From Desulfobulbaceae bacterium (GTDB lineage Bacteria > Desulfobacterota > Desulfobulbia > Desulfobulbales > Desulfocapsaceae), in contig JAUVON010000118.1 in assembly GCA_030599175.1 (NCBI GenBank), forward strand, positions 1 to 7,693: DNA of 7,693 bases. The letters run 5' to 3'. The notes beneath the pieces are model-generated. The model worked only from the letters and a program-made list of their open reading frames with translations, was not told where the DNA came from and did no database searches. The translations under genes were made by a program, and so were the position numbers. How positions within the stretch are numbered: the first letter of the stretch is position 1; every line of letters starts with the position of its first letter. This document shows positions 1-7,693 of this stretch, piece after piece.

Positions 1-1358
1 AGACCAGAGATCCCTTCAAGGTTCTGGTGGCAACCATACTCTCTGCCCGGACAAAAGATGAAACAACCGCCAAAGCTTCTAAAAAACTCTTCCGCCTTGC
101 CCCGGATAGAAAAACTCTTAACCGCCTGGAGGAAGATCACATTGCAAAACTCATCTACCCCGTCGGATTCTATAAAAACAAAGCGGGTTATCTGTCAAAG
201 CTCCCTTCCGCCCTTGAAGAATTTGGGGGAAAGGTGCCGGACACGATTGAGGAACTCATCACCCTTCCGGGGGTCGGCAGAAAAACTGCCAACCTCGTAG
301 TGAGCGTCGCCTTTCAGAAACCGGCCATATGTGTTGATACTCATGTGCACAGAATATTAAATATCTGGGAATATGTGGAAACCGATACACCACTGAAAAC
401 CGAAATGGCCCTGCGAAAAAAACTGCCAAAAAAACACTGGATAACAGTCAATTCAACCCTGGTCGCTTTCGGCCAATCTATCTGCCGTCCAATCAGCCCA
501 CACTGTGATATCTGCGCCCTTGCAGGGAAATGCCCGCAAAACGGTGTCAAACCAAGGAAGATACCCGGTCAAAAAAGGGATAAAAATCAACCTCTCAAGT
601 TTATTTCCTGGAATGTCAATGGCATCAGGGCTTTGGAGAAAAAAGGTTTTATTGACATTCTTCCCGATCTTGATGCCGATGTTATAGGTATCCAGGAGAC
701 TAAGGCTCAACCTGATCAGCTTTCGGAGGAATTAAAAAATATCCCGGGTTACACCTCATACTGGCACAGTGCGGAAAAAAAAGGGTACTCGGGGGTTGCC
801 TTTTACAGCCGCCAGACGCCTCTTGCCATTCATGAAGGTCTCGGGCAAGAGGAATTTGACAGTGAAGGTCGTGTTCTAACTCTGGAGTTTAATACCTACT
901 ATCTCGTTAATATATACTTTCCAAACAGCGGAGACAAACTCAAACGACTCGACTTCAAACTCCGCTTTAACGACACTCTTCTGACTTTTGCCCAGGAGCT
1001 TGGTCGCAAAAAAGATGTCATCCTCTGCGGGGATTTCAATGTCGCCCATAAGGAAATAGATCTTAAAAACCCTAAGAACAACGTAAAAAATGCCGGGTTT
1101 ACCCCTGAGGAACGGGCCTGGATGGACAGCTTCATTGAGGCCGGTTTCACCGATACATTCCGCATCTACAATCAGGAAGCGGATCAGTATTCATGGTGGA
1201 GCTACCGCTTTAATGCACGGGCCAAAAATGTCGGCTGGCGTATTGACTACTTCTGTGTCGATGAGTCCGCCAGGAAAAAGGTGCAGAATGCTGCCATCCT
1301 GCAGAAGGTTACAGGGTCGGATCATTGCCCTGTGCAGCTTGAATATCTGGCCAAATAA
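1..1358 (+). CDS. Endonuclease III-exonuclease III fusion protein (Nth-Xth), 5' partial
   Basis: This is a bifunctional base-excision repair enzyme: DNA glycosylase/AP lyase for oxidised pyrimidines followed by an AP endonuclease/3' phosphodiesterase. The frame is open from base 3 ([19 protein letters not shown], matching the E. coli Nth SPFELLIAVLLSAQATD region), so the true start is upstream and about 30 residues are missing; GTG at 27 is not a credible start. Numbering from that GTG, the Nth part (1 to about 170) has the helix-hairpin-helix LPGVGRKTA (80-88, catalytic Lys86), VDTH (Asp104) and four cluster cysteines C153, C160, C163, C169 (C-x6-C-x2-C-x5-C, 4Fe-4S). After a basic linker (171-190) comes a complete ExoIII domain: Asn196, Glu224, Tyr297, Asp336/Asn338 (GDFN), Asp407 and Asp432-His433 (SDH). 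The linker contains no ATG, GTG or TTG codon in frame, so the second domain has no obvious separate start. It stops with TAA four bases from convergent mutY. Domain calls are firm; joint function is inferred. Confidence 0.93.
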   Translation, partial: TRDPFKVLVATILSARTKDETTAKASKKLFRLAPDRKTLNRLEEDHIAKLIYPVGFYKNKAGYLSKLPSALEEFGGKVPDTIEELITLPGVGRKTANLVVSVAFQKPAICVDTHVHRILNIWEYVETDTPLKTEMALRKKLPKKHWITVNSTLVAFGQSICRPISPHCDICALAGKCPQNGVKPRKIPGQKRDKNQPLKFISWNVNGIRALEKKGFIDILPDLDADVIGIQETKAQPDQLSEELKNIPGYTSYWHSAEKKGYSGVAFYSRQTPLAIHEGLGQEEFDSEGRVLTLEFNTYYLVNIYFPNSGDKLKRLDFKLRFNDTLLTFAQELGRKKDVILCGDFNVAHKEIDLKNPKNNVKNAGFTPEERAWMDSFIEAGFTDTFRIYNQEADQYSWWSYRFNARAKNVGWRIDYFCVDESARKKVQNAAILQKVTGSDHCPVQLEYLAK

Positions 1359-1362
1359 ACGG

Positions 1363-3556
<2,194 letters not shown>

Positions 3557-3589
3557 CTATTCCATTTTGGAATTAATAAAAGTTTCCGT

Positions 3590-3595
3590 TGTCAA
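3590..3595 (-). promoter_or_regulatory. Possible -35 box upstream of kdnB
   Basis: On the minus strand, a perfect TTGACA lies 36 bases before the kdnB ATG in the 82-base gap after fcl. I see no convincing -10 at 16-18 bases; the nearest AT-rich hexamer, TATTAA, begins only 11 bases after it. The gap also has two weak inverted repeats (ATCAGA/TCTGAT at 3606-3611 and 3621-3626, ATTCC/GGAAT at 3559-3563 and 3569-3573), neither followed by a T-run. An internal promoter for kdnB-mutY is possible but poorly supported. Confidence 0.2.
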
Positions 3596-3635
3596 CTCAC
3601 CATCTATCAGATCCCTGCTTTCTGATCAATAGTAA

Positions 3636-3794
3636 TTAATCCTTAAGTCCTGCTTTATACCATTTATACGTATCCTTTAATCCTTCAGAAAAGCTCTTTA
3701 ACGGCTTCCAGCCGAGCTTATTTATACGACTGCTATCCAATAATTTTCTTGGCGTACCATCGGGCTGATCCTTATTATATACTGTTTCTCCCTA
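3636..3794 (-). other. Amber codon and detached C-terminal tail of fcl
   Basis: TAG at 3792-3794 is followed in the same frame by GETVYNKDQ, then PDGTPRKLLD (3735-3764), SSRINKLGWKP and a helix ending AGLKD. E. coli Fcl ends in the same way. The PRK in this segment aligns with E. coli Lys283, which I recall as a GDP-sugar phosphate contact. There is no frame change, so one base change explains the break. No ATG or GTG follows shortly after the TAG, so reinitiation on the tail looks unlikely. Confidence 0.88.
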
Positions 3795-4736
3795 AAAACC
3801 GACTAGCCTTGCAATAATCTGAGCCGTCTCTTTGATAGTGAATTCTTCCCCGCTGCCAACATTAAGAAACGAAGGGCATTCTCCTTCAAAATTGAACTGA
3901 TCCAGATTCATAACATAGAGTGATGCTGCCGCCATATCGTCAACATGTAAAAATTCCCGCTGCGGAGACCCTGAACCCCAGAGGCACACTTTCGGAGCAA
4001 AAGACCGGTTGAGTCGGCCATTTACTGAAGAATATCCAATGGCCTCCTGGATATCAGCGGGAATTTCGCCATAGACATGTTCATCTTGTTGTATTGCCTC
4101 AAGATCACCGTTCATCGCGAGCATCGCCAGATAATATTTCCGAATCATCGCCGGAATGACATGGCTGTTTTCCAGATGATAGTTATCTCCAGGGCCATAG
4201 AGATTGGTCGGCATAACGGAACGATAACTGGTGCCGTATTGATAATTATATGACTCACACATTTTTATACCGGCGATCTTGGCAATGGCATAGGGTTCAT
4301 TCGTCTGCTCAAGGATACCGGTTAGAAGATATTCCTCCCTCATGGGCTGAGGAGCAAACTTGGGGTAAATACATGAACTGCCCAGAAAAAGCAGGTATTC
4401 AACTCCACCCTTATATGCCTCATGGATGACATTCGCCTGAATCATCAGGTTTGTATAAATAAAATCGGCACGATAGATATTATTGGCATGGATTCCACCA
4501 ACCTTGGCCGCGGCAAGAACCACCCTGTCTATCTTTTCGGTCTGAAAAAACTTACGCACCTGAGACTGGTCTGTCAAATGCAGTTCATTATGGGTTCGGG
4601 TGATAATGTTTTTACAGCCAAGTTCAATCAGTTGCCGAACAATGGCTGACCCCACCATGCCGCTATGACCTGCTACAAAAATACGATCCTCAGGAGTCAA
4701 GCGTGAAGAATGGGGAGAAGACGTGGGATTATTCAT
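3636..4736 (-). pseudogene. fcl: GDP-L-fucose synthase (Fcl/WcaG) interrupted by an in-frame TAG
   Basis: Fcl is the NADPH-dependent 3,5-epimerase/4-reductase turning GDP-4-keto-6-deoxymannose into GDP-L-fucose. The best start is ATG at 4736 (in-frame ATGs reach up to 4802 but lie inside gmd), giving an 8-base overlap with gmd. Numbering from there: GHSGMVG (23-29, NADP binding), GSSCIYP (119-125, catalytic Ser and Cys), YAIAK (149-153, catalytic Tyr and Lys), [13 protein letters not shown], and an extra segment of roughly 30-35 residues before LWGSGSP compared with E. coli. After 314 codons the frame meets TAG (3792-3794). The same frame then continues for 51 codons with the family's normal C-terminus, including PDGTPRKLLD, to TAA at 3636-3638. 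Rejoined length is 366. E. coli has Lys at the TAG position (VGYKGRVVF against VGF-stop-GETVY), so AAG to TAG is the simplest origin. A truncated protein (3792-4736) could still be made. Confidence 0.9.
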
Positions 4737-5859
4737 GATGATTGAGGACAGTAAACCCCTCATTTTTGCAGAGTTCATCCCGCCTGGCATCTTCAAGATC
4801 AAAACGCATCATCTCAGCGACAAGTTCGCTGAATGTGGTTTTTGGCTCCCAGCCAAGTTCTTCTTTGGCCTTAGTTGGATCCCCAAGCAGGGTTTCAACC
4901 TCTGTGGGTCTGAAATATCGAGGGTCTACACGAACAATAACATCACCAACCTTCATCACATGGTCGGTCCCTTTCCCAGGCACACTTTCAATAACCCCGA
5001 CTTCTTCAACGCCAAACCCCTCCCATCGTAGCCCAACTCCCAACTCGGCAGCTGCACCATTAACAAAATCTCTCACCGAATGCTGCACTCCGGTGGCAAT
5101 GACGAAATCTTCAGGACTCTCCTGCTGCAGCATCAGCCACTGCATCTCCACATAGTCCTTGGCATGTCCCCAGTCGCGTCTGGCATCCAGATTTCCCAGA
5201 TACAGACAATCCTGCAATCCCAGGAAAATCCTTGCCAGAGCTCTGGTTATTTTTCTGGTGACAAAAGTTTCTCCACGCAGTGGGGACTCATGATTAAAAA
5301 GGATGCCATTACAACCATAGATACCATATGCTTCACGATAATTGACTACTATCCAGTAAGCATACATCTTGGCAACTGCATAGGGTGAACGCGGATAAAA
5401 CGGTGTCTTTTCAGTCTGGGGAGTTTCCTGCACTTTACCGAACAACTCAGAAGTGGAGGCCTGGTAAAATCGCGTCTTCTCAGTTAGGCCAAGAATTCGA
5501 ATAGCTTCAAGTACACGCAAGGTACCTAACGCATCCGAATTAGCTGTATATTCCGGCTCCTCAAAAGAAACAGCCACATGGGACTGGGCAGCAAGGTTAT
5601 AAATCTCATCAGGCTGCACCTTACCAATGATATGAATCAGGCTGGAAGAGTCGGTCAAATCACCATGATAGAGAATAAAATTCCTCTCTCCCGCATGCGG
5701 ATCCTGGTAAAGATGGTCTATCCTGTCTGTGTTAAAAAGAGAAGCTCTTCTTTTGATGCCATGTACCTCATATCCTTTTTTCAACAGAAACTCCGCCAGG
5801 TAGGCTCCATCCTGCCCGGTAATGCCTGTAATCAACGCTTTTTTCATTGTATTCTTCAT
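4729..5859 (-). CDS. gmd: GDP-mannose 4,6-dehydratase
   Basis: Gmd converts GDP-D-mannose to GDP-4-keto-6-deoxy-D-mannose, the shared precursor of GDP-fucose, GDP-rhamnose and GDP-perosamine. The 376-residue extended-SDR protein has [11 protein letters not shown] (11-21, NADP-binding glycine motif), GIKRRAS (34-40), STSE (135-138, with Thr136 and Glu138 of the active site) and YAVAK (Tyr160, Lys164). It also shows [10 protein letters not shown] (188-197) and the family C-terminus [28 protein letters not shown] at 5859 overlaps the ugd stop in an ATGA arrangement but has no visible Shine-Dalgarno. ATG at 5847 (MKKALITG) matches the E. coli N-terminus and has GAAG upstream, so either start is possible. 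Its TAA overlaps the fcl start. No disruption is seen. If Fcl is inactive, its product may accumulate or feed another sugar branch. Confidence 0.97.
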   Translation of the reverse strand: MKNTMKKALITGITGQDGAYLAEFLLKKGYEVHGIKRRASLFNTDRIDHLYQDPHAGERNFILYHGDLTDSSSLIHIIGKVQPDEIYNLAAQSHVAVSFEEPEYTANSDALGTLRVLEAIRILGLTEKTRFYQASTSELFGKVQETPQTEKTPFYPRSPYAVAKMYAYWIVVNYREAYGIYGCNGILFNHESPLRGETFVTRKITRALARIFLGLQDCLYLGNLDARRDWGHAKDYVEMQWLMLQQESPEDFVIATGVQHSVRDFVNGAAAELGVGLRWEGFGVEEVGVIESVPGKGTDHVMKVGDVIVRVDPRYFRPTEVETLLGDPTKAKEELGWEPKTTFSELVAEMMRFDLEDARRDELCKNEGFTVLNHHE

Positions 5860-7193
5860 ATTTGAATTGAACGTCCACGCCCAATACCGTAATAGACTAA
5901 TCCTATTGCCTCTACCCTTGCCGGATCATACAAATTTCGCCCGTCAAAGATCACCTTGTCCTGCAACTCTGTTTTCAGTTGCTCAAAGTCAGGCACCCGA
6001 AAGCTTTTCCACTCGGTAACTATAACCAGTCCGTCCGCACCATGTAAGGCCGCTTCTTTAGTCCCCATCAACCGCAGATCATCTCTTGTCCCATAGATCC
6101 GCTGAGCCTCCTCCATTGCCTGGGGATCATAGGCCTGCACCCGGGCACCAGCCGCCCATAACGCCTCCAGGAGTACCCTGCTTGAAGCTTCACGCATATC
6201 GTCTGTGTTCGGTTTAAAAGACAAACCCCAAACAGCAAAGGTTTTACCGGCGACTCCACCACTGTAAAAGGAGGAAATATGACTGAAGAGTTTCTCTTTC
6301 TGCTTGTAGTTTACACTCTCCACCGCCTTCAGGATCTTTGCCTCGAAGCCGACCTCATTGGCAGATCTTTCCAGCGCCTGCACATCTTTCGGGAAACAGG
6401 ATCCACCATAACCGCACCCGGGGTAGATGAACTGGTAGCCGATACGGGAATCAGAGCCGATCCCTCTGCGCACCTGCTCAATATCTACTCCCAGTTTTTC
6501 CGCCAGATTGGACATCTCATTCATAAAAGAGATCTTAGTCGCAAGTAAGCAGTTGGCTGCATATTTGGTAAACTCTGCACTGCGTACATCCATAACCATA
6601 ATTTTATCAAAACTGCGACTAAACGGTTCGTACAGTTCCCGTATTTTTTCTTCTACCTCGTCACTGTCGGTTCCAACAATAATCCTCTCCGGCCGCATAC
6701 AGTCTTCAAGCGCTGAACCTTCTTTTAAAAATTCCGGGTTGGAAGCTACATAAAAAGATGCATCAAGAGTTCTTCCTTCAAGAATTTCACTCATATGCGC
6801 TTTTACCTTATCTGCGGTACCCACAGGGACAGTTGACTTGTTAATAACAATCTTATTATCGCTCATAAACTCGGCGATCTTTCCGGCAACTGCAAGCACA
6901 TACTGTAAATCTGCGCTCCCGTCCTCATCAGGCGGAGTACCCACAGCGATGAATTGAAGTTCGGCGTGATCCACACCTCTTTTCGCGTCGGTGGTAAAAT
7001 CAAGGCGCTTTTTCTCATAGTTTTGCAATACCAGATCAGACAACCCAGATTCAAAGATTGGAATTGTTCCTTTTTTCAAACCTTCTATCTTCTTCTCATC
7101 AACATCTACACAGCAGACATGATGCCCTACATCTGCAAGCACTGCCGCCTGCACGAGACCAACATACCCGACACCGAATACTGTCACATTCAT
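5856..7193 (-). CDS. ugd: UDP-glucose 6-dehydrogenase
   Basis: Ugd oxidises UDP-glucose to UDP-glucuronate with two NAD+ in the cytoplasm, supplying uronic acid for capsule, exopolysaccharide or LPS. The complete 445-residue protein shows GVGYVG (7-12, Rossmann NAD motif), [12 protein letters not shown] (84-95), [10 protein letters not shown] (117-126), [11 protein letters not shown] (151-161), the central helix [19 protein letters not shown] (Lys210, Asn214), and the nucleophile loop [10 protein letters not shown] (261-270: Cys266, Lys269, Asp270). The C-terminal UDP-binding domain has [18 protein letters not shown] at 7193 is preceded by a good GAGG five bases away, and the N-terminus matches the family without extension. 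It is the first gene of the tightly packed minus-strand set; its TGA overlaps the gmd ATG. A candidate sigma70-like promoter lies just upstream. Confidence 0.97.
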   Translation of the reverse strand: MNVTVFGVGYVGLVQAAVLADVGHHVCCVDVDEKKIEGLKKGTIPIFESGLSDLVLQNYEKKRLDFTTDAKRGVDHAELQFIAVGTPPDEDGSADLQYVLAVAGKIAEFMSDNKIVINKSTVPVGTADKVKAHMSEILEGRTLDASFYVASNPEFLKEGSALEDCMRPERIIVGTDSDEVEEKIRELYEPFSRSFDKIMVMDVRSAEFTKYAANCLLATKISFMNEMSNLAEKLGVDIEQVRRGIGSDSRIGYQFIYPGCGYGGSCFPKDVQALERSANEVGFEAKILKAVESVNYKQKEKLFSHISSFYSGGVAGKTFAVWGLSFKPNTDDMREASSRVLLEALWAAGARVQAYDPQAMEEAQRIYGTRDDLRLMGTKEAALHGADGLVIVTEWKSFRVPDFEQLKTELQDKVIFDGRNLYDPARVEAIGLVYYGIGRGRSIQI

Positions 7194-7198
7194 ATCAT

Positions 7199-7202
7199 CC
7201 TC
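7199..7202 (-). promoter_or_regulatory. Shine-Dalgarno site of ugd
   Basis: GAGG on the minus strand lies five bases before ATG 7193. This is good spacing and supports that start. Confidence 0.65.
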
Positions 7203-7216
7203 AAATCTAAAATTCA

Positions 7217-7244
7217 GTTATAATAAAGTATGATGGCTTCGCAA
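7217..7244 (-). promoter_or_regulatory. Candidate promoter of the ugd-gmd-fcl set
   Basis: On the minus strand, TTGCGA (7239-7244, four of six matches to TTGACA) is followed after 16 bases by TATAAC (7217-7222, five of six matches to TATAAT). Transcription would begin near 7210, leaving a leader of under 20 bases that contains the GAGG site. The -35 half falls inside the left end of the palindromic element at 7232-7389, while the -10 half is outside it. Assigned by eye only. Confidence 0.45.
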
Positions 7245-7389
7245 AAAACTAAATCCATCGCCATTCCGTCATTCCCGCGCAAGGTGGGAGATAGCGCAGA
7301 CTTCGATCTAGTCATTTCAACACCTTCTGGATTCCCGCCTGCGCGGGAATGACGAAAATTTGGCAAAGTATAGTTTACACGGTTTCATC
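7232..7389. repeat. 158-base palindromic MITE/REP-like element
   Basis: The core is a perfect 15-base inverted repeat, CGTCATTCCCGCGCA (7267-7281) and its reverse complement (7340-7354). Pairing continues inward imperfectly past one bulged base. The right arm alone folds as an 8-base-pair hairpin (ATTCCCGC 7331-7338, GCGGGAAT 7343-7350, loop CTGC); the left arm folds more weakly. The outer arms are exactly 35 bases on each side, begin GATG and end CATC, and match at 14 of 35 positions, so the ends are decayed terminal repeats. AAGTAT abuts both ends (7226-7231 and 7390-7395), as a target duplication would. It has no coding capacity. I recall similar GTCATTCCCGCG palindromes dispersed in proteobacterial genomes; copy number here is unknown. 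Confidence 0.72.
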
Positions 7390-7494
7390 AAGTATAATAT
7401 TGACGGCTGAATAATATCCATCAACCTGAAACAAATCAACCCTGGCATCATTCTAAGAAGGTTTTCCCTCTTACATCACTTTTCATGCCCGCCT

Positions 7495-7693
7495 TCAAAC
7501 AATATATCCCTTTTCTTCAAGATAGAGTAAAATCTCCTGCACAGCCTCCTTGGGCGTTATATCGGCAGTATCGATGGTTAATTCCGGACTGGACGGAGGT
7601 ATATATGGATCAGTGACCCCGGTTACTCCTTTCACTTTTCCAGCTCTTGCCTTGGCATATAAACCTTTTCTGTCACGCTGTTCACAAACCTCT
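7495..7693 (-). CDS. cysC: Adenylylsulfate (APS) kinase, C-terminal 65 residues, 5' partial
   Basis: APS kinase phosphorylates adenosine 5'-phosphosulfate to PAPS. Only the C-terminal part is visible: CEQRDRKGLYAKARAGKVKG, then VTGVTDPYIPPSSPELTIDT, ending in a helix and GYIV before TGA at 7495-7497. The KGLYAKARAG stretch and the PYxPPxxPEL-type segment are typical of CysC and of the CysC domain of CysNC fusions; the missing N-terminus would carry the P-loop. The upstream part is outside the window, so a stand-alone enzyme cannot be told from a fusion. It points the same way as ugd but is separated by 301 bases containing a palindromic element, so it is probably a separate transcription unit. 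Confidence 0.88.
   Translation of the reverse strand, partial: EVCEQRDRKGLYAKARAGKVKGVTGVTDPYIPPSSPELTIDTADITPKEAVQEILLYLEEKGYIV

Larger units (their letters stand above)
7194..7494. other. Intergenic region between ugd and cysC
   Basis: This 301-base gap holds the ugd leader and candidate promoter (about 7194-7244), the palindromic element (7232-7389), and about 105 bases before the cysC stop (7390-7494). I see no plausible gene in the last part. The cysC transcript would run into the element, whose GC-rich hairpin lacks a following T-run, so a terminator role is possible but not shown. Confidence 0.7.

Noticed and set aside
27..29. GTG as the start of nth-xth
   Set aside because: The frame is open upstream and encodes conserved Nth residues (DPFKVL), so the real start is outside the window.
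3606..3626. Inverted repeat ATCAGA/TCTGAT after fcl as a terminator
   Set aside because: The stem is six AT-leaning base pairs with a 9-base loop and no T-run on either strand.
3792..3794. Pyrrolysine decoding of the amber codon in fcl
   Set aside because: A lysine-aligned TAG makes it tempting, and some deltaproteobacteria do carry pyrrolysine genes. But Fcl needs no pyrrolysine, kdnB next door uses TAG as a normal stop at the expected place, and no pyl genes are in view. A nonsense mutation or base error is simpler.
4734..4802. Upstream fcl starts between 4763 and 4802
   Set aside because: They would add residues with no counterpart in Fcl proteins and would read deep inside the gmd 3' end; ATG 4736 fits better.
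4742..5155. 137-codon open frame on the + strand
   Set aside because: It is antisense to gmd, low in complexity and rich in serine; a codon shadow.
7365..7371. AAAGTAT as the right-hand target duplication paired with 7225-7231
   Set aside because: It would end the element asymmetrically; AAGTAT at 7390-7395 abuts the CATC end and gives exact 35-base arms on both sides.

Overview
The window looks like a chromosomal segment of a Gram-negative bacterium. A sulfate-reducer-type deltaproteobacterium (Desulfobacterota) is my best guess. It rests on a KdnB-like Kdo oxidase, which implies a lipid A/Kdo outer membrane, and on a short palindromic element of the GTCATTCCCGCG...CGCGGGAATGAC kind that I associate with such genomes. 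This taxonomic call is inference and cannot be proven from the window.

Layout. On the + strand, the window opens inside a gene for a single polypeptide joining endonuclease III (Nth) to exonuclease III (Xth); its start lies upstream of the window. Four bases after its stop, the convergent minus-strand mutY ends. All other genes lie on the minus strand and read right to left: the C-terminal part of an adenylylsulfate kinase (cysC, cut by the right edge), a 301-base intergenic region holding a decayed MITE/REP-like palindrome and a candidate promoter, then ugd, gmd, fcl, kdnB and mutY. ugd and gmd overlap by four bases, gmd and fcl by eight, and kdnB and mutY by about 23. Only the fcl-kdnB gap (82 bases) is sizeable, so ugd to mutY may be one transcription unit.

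How the genes work together. Ugd makes UDP-glucuronate. Gmd makes GDP-4-keto-6-deoxymannose, which Fcl would convert to GDP-L-fucose. KdnB is expected to oxidise C8 of Kdo on the route to 8-amino-Kdo. These are precursor steps for capsule, exopolysaccharide or LPS. CysC makes PAPS, which may serve sulfate metabolism or polymer sulfation. At the left, Nth-Xth and MutY are base-excision repair enzymes: Nth removes oxidised pyrimidines and nicks, Xth cleaves abasic sites and cleans 3' ends, and MutY removes A opposite 8-oxoG.

Most notable points: the in-frame Nth-Xth fusion with both active sites intact and no internal start codon at the junction; an in-frame amber codon in fcl replacing a lysine position and cutting off the conserved PDGTPRKLLD segment; a KdnB homologue with no KdnA partner in view; and a 158-base symmetric palindromic element, flanked by matching AAGTAT hexamers, that appears to supply the -35 half of the ugd promoter. 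I saw no CRISPR array, tRNA or rRNA.
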